Notes: generated by a model from the sequence alone, not told the origin. A DNA stretch of 36,348 nt from Ophiothrix spiculata (GCA_000969725.1 JXSR01S073286.1); one strand, 5' to 3'; positions 10,732 through 20,729 are shown, counted from the stretch's first letter. Program-made: numbers and translations.

Positions 10732-11035
10732 CAGTTTTATTGTAGTTTCGCGTGGTTTAAAGTCTTTGTTAATAATATTTCCACTTTTTAATTTGTTTTT
10801 TGAAAAACTGTTTTAGGCTTGTCTTCCAAAGACATTCACTCGCCCGAGTGAAATTCGCTCACACTACCGAGAAAAGCTCAAACAGGAAGTGACATTCGCT
10901 TAACAAATATCACAACATTTGCTTCACTTCAGATATATTTTCAACATTAAAGAGAATTACATGATTGTCAATCACAGAAATGCATTAAACCTACAATACA
11001 CTACAATATTTAAACTATTGAAAGAAGTAGATACA
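10732..11035. other. Unassigned spacer
   Basis: Contains a CACTCGCCCGAGTG palindrome at ~10840 and otherwise nothing recognised. Confidence 0.3.
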
Positions 11036-11049
11036 AAAGAGTTCCCTCG

Positions 11050-11167
11050 TCTTGCACAAATGGCGTCCCGGGTTCGATTCCCACGCTCGGCGCTTTATGT
11101 GCATTTGTTTTCAATCCATGCTCGTTCCCTGGTACTCCGGTCTTCCTCCTGCATTAAAGAATGAATT
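11050..11167 (+). mobile_element. SINE fragment, 3' part of a tRNA-derived element
   Basis: CCCGGGTTCGATTCCCACG carries a near-consensus Pol III B box (GGTTCGATTCC) of a tRNA T-arm. It is followed by the CCCTGGTACTCCGGTCTTCC block and CTGCATTAAA, a 3' sequence layout common in tRNA-derived SINEs of aquatic invertebrates. The A box half is missing, so the copy is 5'-truncated. The family name is not assigned. Confidence 0.5.
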
Positions 11168-11530
11168 TAAAAACATCTTCGAGCTCTGTTAAAGATAAGT
11201 TTCCTTTAGCGAAAGCCTTAACAAGATGATGATTTTTAAGGTTCTAAATAGTTAAATCCACTACATGACAAAACTGTGACAGTTTTCTAAAAAATAAAGG
11301 CGTACATGGTTCGTTTAAAAAAAAGCTTGCACAGAACTTATGTTTGTTAAATTTAAAATATTTTAACATACCATTTACAAATATGTGTTTGAAGTAGATA
11401 TAAAAGTAGCGTTATGTGTGTATTTCTATCAAACTTAAATATATGTTTCCTGGATTTATGATGTTGGAAACATATTTAATTCCTTCATCTAAAAGTTTCC
11501 GTCTACATTAGATAGACGGACAATTCGTAT
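11168..11530. other. Unassigned spacer leading into family H copy 2
   Basis: AT-rich. A CCGTCTA...TAGACGG hairpin lies at 11500-11520. No gene seen. Confidence 0.3.
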
Positions 11531-11610
11531 ATGTGAGCTCCTAAAATGTATATAAAAAGCAGTCATTCAAATCGTAACACATGACATATATAGTCTGAGA
11601 CTAGACTTAA

Positions 11611-12355
11611 GGCTACAGTCCCTAAAACATCTCGCTCGGCTGAATGTCATGTTTACTGCTAGTTTTTACCTACTTACACCTATCAGAATATCACGATTTT
11701 GGCGTTCATATCGAATAGAGTCTTTAGTTTATTCATATAACTATACTAGTGATTTCACGTCCATTATATAGGTTAAAATGACGCATTAAGACTACTTGTT
11801 GACCCTTTTTTGCTGAAACCTCATAATTTCATGATGTTAGAACAATTTGACTGGTTTTAAATGACAGATTGTAGGCTTGATACTTCTAATTAAATTACAA
11901 AGAATATTTTATAAATATGCTGAGTTGATTTTGTATGATAATGGCAAACCCGCGTTGTTTTGCCCGAAAATCTGGACATGAATTACGACTCTGAGTTCGC
12001 CCTGTTTGAGCTGTGAATTGTCTGTTTTAAGTATCTACATTATCTACATTTTGTCTGATGTACGCAATCGCATAATTTACTTACAAATTGAGCACTCCAA
12101 TGAGGCAAAAATTGAATTGTTATGTAAACAAAAGAAAATTACGGCATTCTAATGTTTATGTTTTAGATTTTAGATCACAATCTCAACGCTGCCTTGATAG
12201 CTCAGCGGTAGATCCCTCGCTTCGTAATGCATGACTAACCCCTGCTATAATCCATGGTTCGAGTCCCCGCAAAGGCAGTGGGAACTATTTCTCGTTTCAT
12301 GATTAAAAAGTAGTTGGGATTCACATTTTCCTGAGCAGATGGATTCCCTTTACCC
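11611..12355 (+). mobile_element. TTAA-flanked ~745 bp element carrying a tRNA-like module, copy 1
   Basis: A segment flanked by TTAA at 11607-11610 and 12356-12359 and absent from the uninterrupted family H copy near 9660. An inverted second copy (19571-20280) has the same TTAA flanks and the same ends (GGCTACAGTCCC-like and GGATTCCCTTTACC-like). TTAA duplication is characteristic of the piggyBac and Kolobok superfamilies, but the termini share only a few bases with each other and no transposase is present, so assignment is open. Between the ends lie ~570 bp of AT-rich sequence and the tRNA-like module at 12191-12276, both conserved between copies. Confidence 0.75.
12191..12276 (+). tRNA. 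tRNA-like sequence (pseudo-tRNA, Thr-CGT-like loop), copy 1
   Basis: An 86-nt tRNA-like module. The A box TAGCTCAGCGG and B box GGTTCGAGTCC are both intact. The acceptor halves GCCTTGA and CAAAGGC pair at 5 of 7 positions. The D stem is GCTC with GATC (3 of 4). The anticodon loop can be read TTCGTAA, giving CGT, but its stem pairs poorly (about 3 of 5), as does the T stem. Between the anticodon and T arms is an extra ~14 nt that forms a perfect hairpin in the other copy and a broken one here. It may be a long variable arm or a relic intron. With these mismatches it is more likely a Pol III promoter-bearing pseudogene than a working tRNA. It lies inside a TTAA-flanked mobile element. Confidence 0.5.
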
Positions 12356-12564
12356 TTAATGCCAAATGTAATATTCTAACAACATTATTATAGTTATGGA
12401 TCGTGTCCATGCTGCTTTGGTGATTAGCTAGTAATTAGCAAATGTTTTGATTGATGTGTGTGTAATATAGAAAAAATGATTGATGGAGGAATAACAAAAC
12501 ATCACTTTGATCTAAAAGCACACCACATTCTCCGAACGATGAAACACTTACCACAATAAAGCGC

Positions 12565-12648
12565 TGTTTTATCACTATTAAGGTGGATTCATACTCTCAT
12601 ACATTCTGTTTTACCACTATTAAGGTGGATTCATACTCTCATACATTT
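12565..12648 (+). repeat. 42 bp tandem duplication of element end plus flank
   Basis: TGTTTTATCACTATTAAGGT... (12565-12606) is repeated as TGTTTTACCACTATTAAGGT... (12607-12648). The unit joins 14-17 bp of family H flank to the first ~25 bp of the inverted-repeat element, so the duplication happened after that insertion. Confidence 0.8.
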
Positions 12649-12900
12649 GGTACCGAATGTATATTTGTGACGTCAAAATATATTCGGCATCGAAAAAAAA
12701 GTATGAACCGGAAAAATATATATTTTGCTAGTGTCCAGATGTTACCGAGCATCAATACGTGCTGCAATGATACTGTTGTCAAGCGGGCTATTTAATCCGT
12801 TTTAACTCGGAATGGTCATCCAGTTTCATTCGATGTCGAATGATTTTGACGTCACAAGTGTGCATTCGGTACCGAATGTATGCAGTATGAATCCACCCTT
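12579..12900. mobile_element. MITE with ~75 bp inverted ends and CRE octamers
   Basis: Left end GGTGGATTCATACTCTCATA and right end, reversed, GGTGGATTCATACTGCATAC continue through a CATTCGGTACCGAATG palindrome and a TGACGTCA octamer on both sides (12668-12675 and 12847-12854). The pairing runs for about 75 bp. The left terminus is present twice because of a 42 bp duplication. The flanking TTA/TA bases do not settle the duplication length. No transposase. Confidence 0.8.
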
Positions 12901-12975
12901 TAGTACGATATATTTACAGAATGCTGGATGAAAATTATACATTCGTAATTAAATAAATGAACACCTGATCAAAAA

Positions 12976-14005
12976 TGTCTGAACTTGAAGGTTTTGAGGT
13001 ACTTATCCTTTCGAATCCGAATTAATATTGAAGTTATCCCTTCTATATATCATCATAACTAAACTACGCCAAAATATAATTTACCCCCCCCCCCCTGAGG
13101 ATGACCCAACTCCAATCACATTCGGTCAATTGTTGTGAATTAGGTGTCTATATGTGTAGAATTATTGCAAATTTAGGCTGCATAGTTGTTTTAATCTTAT
13201 TATGTACCTTAACAAGATTATGATGTCATCTTCAAGGTGGTAAGTTATATTTTTGGCGTAGTTAATCATGTTATGCATGTAATTACTAAACCTCTTTTCC
13301 CGAGGTCTTAGAGGACATAACACACTTTAAAATGACACCAAATATGATACTATAAATTGTTTCAGTTCGGAGATTTAAAAACAATGTGAATGTATTTTCT
13401 TTATTATGAATCTGAAAGGGTAAAGTCCACCCCTAGAAACTAAGAAATGCATGGCAATGTAAGTCCTCACAAATAAACTATTTAAGTCATCACTTTTGGG
13501 GCATAAAATAGTGCAGTTACGTTTGTTTAAAAAAAAATAACATTACATTTTATCAGGGGTGATCATTATTGGCCACGACCCCCAATTTGATCAGCAGAAG
13601 TACTTAAGTACATATCCCAACATATTGAGTAATCGCTGGTTCCAAAACCTTAGAGGATCACAAAATACAAAAAGGTGTAATTTCTAAAAGCTTATTAGTG
13701 AAGTAACATTTTAAAAGTCAGTTTTTATGACCTGTTTTAAATTTCCAATTTTAGTGCCAAAAATTCCTAAATCGATTATTTTCATAATCAATAACCAAAA
13801 TAATTTTGTTTATTAACATATTAATCCGTAGTCACATATGGAAAATTTGAATTACATACGTCTTTCTATTTACCTGTCTTCAACATATCGACCCTGTTAT
13901 ACGCTCACAAGACTTTTGTTAAGATTTACTACTTACAAATATAAAATACTGTCTATACTACTTATAAATATAACATACTGTCTACTACAATTCTTGACAG
14001 TACAT
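12976..14005. other. Unassigned spacer with poly-C tract
   Basis: Contains a 12-C run at 13084-13095. No gene or inverted-repeat element recognised. Confidence 0.35.
13927..13984 (+). repeat. 29 bp tandem repeat, two units
   Basis: TACTACTTACAAATATAAAA... (13927-13955) is followed directly by TACTACTTATAAATATAACA... (13956-13984); both end in TACTGTCTA and differ at two positions. Confidence 0.85.
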
Positions 14006-14007
14006 TT

Positions 14008-14150
14008 CAAAAAGAAATATGATATATCATGTTGAGACAGGTAGAATTGAAGTCTGTCAACTTCCCTTTCATATCGTTAATGTGCTTTTGTTTATTTTCT
14101 GAGTATGTCGCTGATACTGTTTATAATGTGTTTATACTGCCATCATATAA
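14008..14150 (+). repeat. Family I repeat, copy 1
   Basis: AAGAAATATGATAT...GTTGAGACAGG, then GAAGTCTGTCAA, GCTTTTGTTTATT and TTTATACTGCC, matches 21678-21815 in the same orientation. The short frames here are not coding. Confidence 0.6.
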
Positions 14151-14468
14151 TCAAGTCCTCTCGATCTTTTTTTTTTTTTTTTTCTCGTTTACATTACTTC
14201 ACATTTTATATTTTTTACCATTTTTCTCTTTTCCAACATCACAACGCGTCTGGAAAAAAGAATATCCTTCAAATTTTGGACAGCAAACCAAAAAGTTCAA
14301 GCTTTAAAATTATTATTCACCTAGTGATAAATAGGTTTTCTATAAAATAAATTGGAATCATTGTCTTTTAAAGACGTATAAATCATTTGGACACTTAAAT
14401 AAAAAATCCTTAAGATGTCTGGATCCAAGATACAATCTGATGAAAATTAACACGGATTAAAACCATAC

Positions 14469-14705
14469 GAAGAGTTGACTTGCAAAACGGCTTACGTTCA
14501 TTTTACACTTTTTGAGAAAAGGGCAAAAAACTGTCAAAACATGAAAATGCGTCGCAAAATTTATGATAACGATTTTAGTAATTATGTACGAATATTTCTT
14601 TACAAAAAGGTTAAATTGAGATAATTCATCCAATATATTCTTATTAATTAGCTATTGATTTTGTTATTGAACAAGGACGTAAGCTATTTTGCAGAACAAC
14701 ACATC
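14469..14705 (+). mobile_element. 237 bp MITE (TIR family GAAGAGTTG), copy 1
   Basis: Aligns along its full length with the reverse complement of 28075-28310. Left end GAAGAGTTGACTTGCAAAAC and right end (reversed) GATGTGTTGTTCTGCAAAAT continue into GCTTACGT(C/T)-like sequence. Both copies also share ~35 bp of right-hand flank (AATTTCAACTTAAGGACCAC), so the mobile unit may be longer on that side or the element may sit within a larger repeat. No clear target duplication was seen. Confidence 0.75.
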
Positions 14706-14744
14706 CAATTTCAACTTAAGGACCACCTGTCTTCCAAATTTACA

Positions 14745-15075
14745 AAAATTCGTAGCAAAAACTGATCTGATGCACTTTAAACTATTACTTTGTGCACACA
14801 GTTTTGCAAGACGAATAGTTTGAGACCATTCGAACAAAATCGGAGACTTTTGACATTTTGGACTCCCATAGGGCCAGTTCCGTGACCTCTGATATGAATT
14901 TTTACATTTTTGGCTATAACTCCAGAACCATATTTCAGACATAGGTAAAAGTATACATTTTCTGCTTTCTTGTGATGAGAGGAACACGTTGGTGTGGTTT
15001 TCAACGACATTTGACTAGTAACATGTTATGGATGTCATTTTGGCGGCTATCTTGGATTTCTCAAAATGCTCAATG
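14745..15075 (-). repeat. Family F repeat, copy 1
   Basis: The reverse complement matches 20730-21045. Shared blocks include AAAACCAC..CAACGTGT, AGTATACTTTTACCTAT, CATATCAG(A/G)GGTCACG, AATGGTCTCAAA and AGTAATAGTTTAAAGTGC. Both copies have an open frame of 72-77 codons in the same sense, but the alignment contains several indels that are not multiples of three, so coding is doubtful. Confidence 0.7.
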
Positions 15076-15214
15076 GTGCGGATTTTGCATCATTCAGTTC
15101 TGGAATATATGGGTCTCAAAGATTAAGAATCAGTCAAGAACAATTGTGTAGACTTCATTTTGCAGTCAAGCCCAAAATCAAGGGTTTTCCCAAAGACTAA
15201 ATATCCTTTTTCTA

Positions 15215-17110
15215 CCAAATGTTTCACTTTTTGTGAGCAGCAAAATTGACAACGTGTTAACACCTTTCAAAGGAGCACAATAATTGATAACTTTATAACA
15301 CCTCTCAATATCTGTTGACGTAAAGTGCTGCATATCGTGTTCATGTTTGCGGCAAAGATTAATAATTCAAGCCTTCTGAAACAAGAAGTCACTTCATGTG
15401 TCCTTTTATTACATTCCTTTCGGGATTGAATATTTAATCACCCACCAAGGATCCATTTCTAAGCTATTTGAGTTATAATTTGATTCGTTCTTAACAATGG
15501 TGTCAATCTACAAAAAGATGCTACTGGAGTGAAGAAAGCCCCTTGCGTGTCATGTGCGGATGTTGTGAGAATTTTCAAAATAATAATGATCAAAAGTGTA
15601 CATAACAGAGGGGGCGTTAAATTTGTTGGTATAAATGCGTTGTTCAACAAAACAGCATGTGCCCGAATCATGAGGCTGCTATGTTCCAAATGTTTCACTT
15701 TCTTGTGAGCAACATAATTGATAACGTTTTAACACCTTTAAAAGGAGCACAATAATTGATAACCTTATAACACCTCTCAATATCTGTTGACGTAAAGTGC
15801 TGTATAACGTGTTCATGTTTTCGGCAAAGATTATTAATTCAAGCCTTCTGAAAAAAGGAGTCACTTCATGTGTCCTTTTATTACATTCCTTTCGGGATAT
15901 AATATTTAATCGCCCACCAAGGATCCATGTCTAAGCTATTTGAGTTATAATTCGATTCGTTCTTAACAATGGTGTCAATCTGCAAAAAGGTGCTACTGGA
16001 ATGAAGAAAGCCCCTTACGTGTCATGTGATGAGGTTGTTAGAATGTTCAAAATATAAAATGATTCAATCCTATATTGCCCATTTAAAATCGACGGTGATC
16101 AAAAGTGTACATAACAGAGGGGACGTTAAATTTGTTGGTATAAATGCGTTGTTATTTCAACAAAACAGCATGTGCCCGAATCATGAGGCTGCTATGTTCC
16201 AAATGGTTCACTTCTTGTCAGCAACAGAATTGATAACGTGTTAACACCTTTCAAAGGAGCACAATAATTGATAACTTTATAACACCTCTTAATATCTATT
16301 GACGTAAAGTGCTGCATATCGTGTTCATGTTTGCGGCAAAGATTATTAATTCAAGCCTTCTGAAACAAGAAGTCACTTCATGTGTCCTTTTATTACATTC
16401 CTTTCGGGATTGAATATTTAATCACCCACCAAGGATTCATGTCTAAGCTATTTGAGTTATAATTCGATTCGTTCTTAACAATGGTGCCAATCTACAAAAA
16501 GGTGCTACTGGAATGAAGAAAGCCCCTTGCGTGTCATGTGCGGAGGTTGTGAGATTTTTCAAAATATAAATGATTCAATCCTATATAGCTTATGTAATAT
16601 CGATTGTGATCAAAAGTGTACATAACAGACGGGCTGTTAAATTTGTTGGTATAAATCCGTTGTTATTTCAACAAAACAGCATATGCGCGAATTATGAGGC
16701 TGCTATGTTCCAAATGTTTCACTTCTTGTGACCAACATAGTTGATAACGTTTTAACACCTTTCAAAGGAGCACAATAATTGATAACTTTATAACACCTCT
16801 CAATATCTGTTGACGTAAAGTGCTGCATATTGTGGTCATGTTTGCGGCAAAGATTATTAATTCAAGCCTTCTGAAACAAGAAGTCACTTCATGTGTCCTT
16901 TTATAACATTCTTTTCGGCATTGAATATTTAATCGCCCACCAAGGATACATGTCTAAGCTATTGGAGTTATAATTCAATTCGTTCTTAACAATGGTGTCA
17001 ATGTACCAAAAGGTGTTACTGGAAAGAAAAAACCCTTCTCCTTGCGTGTCATGTGCGGAAGTTGTGAGACTTTTAAAAGTATAAATGATTCAAGCCTTAT
17101 TTACAAGTCC
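15215..17110 (+). repeat. Tandem array of family A heads (four units)
   Basis: Units start at CCAAATG(T/G)TTCAC at 15215, 15686, 16199 and 16710, giving periods of 471, 513 and 511 bp. Each repeats TTAACACCTTTCAAAGGAGC, GCACAATAATTGATAAC, a GCTGCATATCGTGTTCATG-like block and AACAAAACAGCATGTGC. The units are far more alike to each other than to A1/A2, so this is a local expansion. Unit 1 has lost ~40 bp. Only the last unit continues (after an insertion) into a family A tail at 17383-17723. Confidence 0.9.
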
Positions 17111-17112
17111 TA

Positions 17113-17380
17113 CACTCCCGTTCTACAGTATTTTCACACAAAAAACATTAACAAACTCGTTTGTTTATCAAAAATATATATAAACGCAATATTTTTATAT
17201 TCAGACGAAAGTAGTAAGATGCATTACACGCCATATTATATTTTCGAATGCAATTCCGAAATAGTTACTTCGATAATTTAACAATATAGACTCTGTCAAA
17301 AAATGATGAAAATCGGACAAACGTCTGTGGAGATATGGCTGAATAAAGGTTTTGTGCGGAAATACTTTAGAGCGGCAGTG
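17113..17380. mobile_element. 268 bp Tc1/mariner-type MITE
   Basis: Inserted in tandem unit 4. The ends CACTCCCGTTCTACAGTATT and, reversed, CACTGCCGCTCTAAAGTATT are flanked on both sides by TA, and the neighbouring unit 3 reads straight through (CAATCCTATATAGC). A TA duplication with CACT termini fits the Tc1/mariner superfamily. No transposase remains; the short frames inside and across the right junction are incidental. Confidence 0.85.
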
Positions 17381-17382
17381 TA

Positions 17383-17723
17383 TATAGCTCATTTCAAATC
17401 TATGGTGATCAAAAGTGTACATTACAGAGGGGACATTAAATTTGTTGGTATAAATTTATGGCTGTTATTTCAACAAAACAGCATGTGCGCTAATCATGGG
17501 GCTGCTATGGTCCATGCATTCAAATTGAAACACAAAGCTTACATAGAATCGACATAAACGTATGTAATGTTGCTGGTCTACAAGTTCTTCAGGATAATAA
17601 TAGCACGCACCAGTTAACTTTATCATAATTATTATGAATTAAAGAAAACTACTCCATATCTCTCACTTGATGTATGTCTTGAAAGTGTTAAAAGTCTTTT
17701 CGTCGCTCATTTTGTTTATATTT
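17383..17723 (+). repeat. Family A tail completing tandem unit 4
   Basis: Continues AAAAGTGTACATTACAGAGG, the AACAGCATGTGC block, CCATGCATT, a diverged core (17548-17594) and CTTGATGTATGTC...GTGTTAAAAG, as in the tails at 3080-3240 and 4870-5010. It is cut at ATTT by the 17724-18898 element. Confidence 0.75.
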
Positions 17724-18898
17724 GAAGAGCCTGATTCCAAAACCTCTTACGTCCATTTTTATGAAATTTGAGTTTGAACCTGAAACATATAGTGCTTGAC
17801 CGTACCTTCCAAGCAATGATAACGATTTGTTGCAAAACCGCATATAATCTGTTGAAAATGTCAATCAAAAATTTGACTTTGTTTCCAAAACTTCTTACAT
17901 CCAAAATATTTTGTGACAAAACCTCTTATGTCCATGTCCATAACTAATGAATCGTTTGGGGGAACCGCAATTATCATTTCCCGCAACATTTGAATTAGAC
18001 AAGTATTGCATGTAACTAAATTACATACTTGGCAGCATGCATTGTGCTTGTATCCATTGTCAATTAGTACCCCCTGATCTTTGCACACCGTATTTCGTCA
18101 TCTTGGAGATTATACCCTGGAGCATTATACCCTGGTCGCATAACTAATGAATCGTTTGATTGGGGTGGGGTGAAAACGGGTTGGGGGATGGGAAGGGTTC
18201 GTATATCAGCAAGAATTATAAGCGAATTGTACGAAGGAAAACTTACAAATTATGCTGAAACCGTTAAATTACATTGTATTATAATCAAGTAAGGAAAGGA
18301 AACCGTATGTAATGGGGTGTGGGGGAGGGGGTAACGGAGGAGGAGAGGGAGGGGGAGGGATATGACATAGAACCCTTTGCCAAGTTATTTACAACCTATC
18401 ATAAGCCTGTGAACATGCCGCAATTTGCGTGAACCACTCTGTTGCTATTGCTATGTGCACTTTCTGGACGGTTTTAGCTGAGCATAATTTTAAATGGTGG
18501 GGACGGGGTGGGTGGGCTTTGGAAAGGGTGGGTATGGGGCTTTAAAGGTGTTGCTACATAGATGTGAATGTTTTAGTTAATAAATTACATCATTTTACAT
18601 TGAAAATATGATCTTAATTTCTGAAATTGATTTATTTTGTTTGTTGTCCATTGATTAATTATTGAGTTTGATGACAAAACCTCTTACATCCATTTATTTG
18701 AAATATTGTAATTAGTTTAAAAAATAATTGTCATTAGTCTGATTTCTGTAAACATAATATTGTAAACAAGTACATCATTATACTTAATTTGCATGCAAAC
18801 CTGATTCAAAATAACAACGTACAAATGTCATTATAAACTTTCCTTGTTTTCTCAGTTTAACAAAAATGGATGTAAGAGGTTTTGGAAACAAGCTCTTC
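17724..18898. mobile_element. 1,175 bp inverted-repeat element with ATTT target duplication
   Basis: The ends GAAGAGCCTGATTCCAAAAC and, reversed, GAAGAGCTTGTTTCCAAAAC continue into CTCTTAC(G/A)TCCATTTTT, ~36 bp in all. ATTT flanks both sides (17720-17723 and 18899-18902). Degenerate copies of the terminal motif CAAAACCTCTTACATCCATT also lie inside (17885-17930 and 18672-18692). A 20 bp block CATAACTAATGAATCGTTTG recurs exactly 200 bp apart (17939 and 18139). Three G-rich clusters lie between 18160 and 18540. There is no transposase. The TIR resembles that of the 237 bp MITEs at 14469 and 28075. Confidence 0.8.
18162..18539 (+). repeat. Three G-rich clusters with quadruplex potential
   Basis: G-runs cluster at 18162-18198, 18314-18359 and 18496-18539 on the plus strand, each with at least four runs of three or more G separated by short loops. 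The surrounding DNA is AT-rich, so the strand asymmetry is striking. Confidence 0.7.
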
Positions 18899-18902
18899 AT
18901 TT

Positions 18903-19300
18903 AGAAACGTTTACAAACACTCTAGTAAAAATGTCAAAAAGGTAATTGATGTGTTCCTGCCAATTTTTCCTTTTTAAATAGTAGCATATTGAGCTGTATT
19001 ATTGTGCATTTTTTATTCCATTGCACAAGTTGTCATCTAATAACCATATTGTCACTAAATGGATAAAGCTATTTATGTAGCACACAAGAGGAGTCCACAT
19101 AGATTACTTAAACTACTTTCCTGGAGACATTTTCCGTTTAAATATTGGTCAGGTGTGTGCTATGTCATCTTAACGCAGAGAACGCCAAACACCATGAAAA
19201 TCGGTTAAAACACCGGTTGTCAATTTTTGTTTTACATTTCGCGTGGTCGTAACACCCTAACCCATATTTTGGGCCGGTACTTCGAAGTACATCATGTCAT
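18903..19300. other. Unassigned spacer
   Basis: AT-rich. Directly after 18898 the first ~25 bp resemble the continuation of a family A tail. No gene seen. Confidence 0.3.
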
Positions 19301-19317
19301 TTGTTTTCTAAGCACCT

Positions 19318-19445
19318 TACGTCCGCGGCTGGCAGAGATCGAGTTGCAGCAGAATCACGTATGCACGTCAGGACTCATATCGACATTACGTCTGTTAATA
19401 TGTGTATGGTTTTGGTCATCGACTACTCGAAGGTAACATGATAGT
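19318..19445 (+). repeat. Family E repeat, solo copy
   Basis: GGCAGAGATCGAGTTGCAGC, ATGCACGTCAGGACTCATAT, then the core ATATCGACATTACGTCTGTTA and GGTCATCGACTACTCGAAGG, then GTAACATGATAG. It matches 26640-26745 and the array at 29680-31384. Confidence 0.75.
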
Positions 19446-19570
19446 CATATACTACTGACGTCGTAGACAGAGAATGTAAGAACATCGAAGCTCTTAGACT
19501 GGAGAATATATCAGGCTTACTACTGAAAGCAGAGCGCATCAGACAATTTAACTACAATTCATGCTTTTAA

Positions 19571-20280
19571 GGTTAAAGGGAATCCATCTGCACAGAAAAA
19601 TGTGAATCCTAACTATTTTTAGTCATGAAAAGATAAATAGTTTCCACTGCCTTTGCGGCGACTCGAACCATGGATTATGACAGGGGTTAGTCATGTATTA
19701 CGAAGCGAGGGATCTACCGCTGAGCTATCAAGGCAGCGTTGAGATCGTGAACTAAAATCTAAAACATAAACATTAGAATGCCGTATTTTTCTTTTGTTTA
19801 CATAAAAATTGCAATTTTTGCCTCATTGGAATACTCAATTTGCAAGTATATTATGCAAATACATATATCAGACAAAATGTAGATAATGTAGATACTTAAA
19901 ACAGGGCGAACTCAGAGTTGTAATTCACGTCCGGATTTTCGGGCAAAATAACGCGGGTTTGTTACATTATCATTCAAAATCAACTCAGCATATTTATAAA
20001 ATATTGTTTGTAATTCAATAAGAAGTATCAAGCCTACAATCTGTCAAAATTTGAAACCATGAGGTTTCGGCGAAAAAGGGTCAACTTTTTCGAAGTAGTC
20101 TTAAGGCGTCATTTGACCTTGATAATGGACGTGAAATCACTAGTAAAGTTACATGTATAAACTAAAGACTCTATTTAATATGTACGCAAAAAATTGTGAT
20201 ATTCTCAAAGGTGTAAGTAGGTAAAAACTTGCAGTAAATATGATATTCAGCCGAGCGAGACGTTTTTAGGAATTTTAGCC
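19571..20280 (-). mobile_element. TTAA-flanked ~710 bp element carrying a tRNA-like module, copy 2
   Basis: Inverted relative to 11611-12355 and alignable end to end. TTAA occurs at 19567-19570 and 20281-20284. The two copies have different outer flanks, so they are independent insertions and not one duplicated segment. Moderate divergence (scattered substitutions plus a few indels) suggests that both are old. Confidence 0.75.
19649..19734 (-). tRNA. tRNA-like sequence (pseudo-tRNA), copy 2
   Basis: The same 86-nt module as at 12191-12276. The A box TAGCTCAGCGG is intact; the B box has a last-base change (GGTTCGAGTCG). The extra segment between anticodon and T arms reads ATGAC-TAACCCCT-GTCAT, a perfect 5 bp hairpin, where copy 1 has GCTAT. 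The acceptor halves GCCTTGA/CAAAGGC carry the same two mismatches as copy 1, so these mismatches were present in the mobile element itself. This points to a tRNA-derived part of the element, not a host tRNA gene. Confidence 0.5.
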
Positions 20281-20284
20281 TTAA

Positions 20285-20725
20285 ATGCTTTTTTAATTAA
20301 CCTTATTACTTTTTTTGGGTACTTTAAATTATAATTTCTTGGTATCAGAAAACAAATCAGAGTTATTATATACAAAAGGAATATGTAAAATAAAACTGAG
20401 GTGCCTTCGGATTTAATCTTAAAAGTTAGAGATAACTTTAAAAACGTTTAAAACACAAAACTCATATCGTAATTACGCCGAATAATTTATTGTTTAGGTC
20501 ACCGACTATGCAAAAGTAATATGGAATCGAGGCAATTGTGGAAGCCTGGCATAGCTTGACCAATCATGGCACTTAAAAGACTCATATTGGTTTTCAAAAA
20601 TATATTTATGGACTCATAGGCTAGAAAAAAATAAAAAAAATGGGTCAAAAAAATTGCAAAAGTAACGATATTTACATACAACAACAGTTCAAAAATCTAG
20701 AAAAATCTATTTGGTGGAACAGCGA
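20285..20725. other. Unassigned AT-rich spacer
   Basis: No gene, RNA or repeat recognised. Confidence 0.35.
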
Positions 20726-20729
20726 TTAA

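Larger units (their letters stand above)
11535..12975 (+). repeat. Family H repeat, copy 2, with nested insertions
   Basis: Aligns with 9535-9905 in three blocks separated by the TTAA-flanked element (11611-12355) and the CRE-octamer inverted-repeat element (ending 12900). The continuity of copy 1 across both points shows that both are insertions. Confidence 0.65.

Noticed and set aside
15215-17110. CRISPR-like array.
   Set aside because: Repeats are ~500 bp with no short repeat/spacer alternation, and the genome is eukaryotic.
12191-19734. Functional host tRNA-Thr genes.
   Set aside because: Both copies have mismatched acceptor, anticodon and T stems and lie inside a mobile element. They are listed as tRNA-like only.
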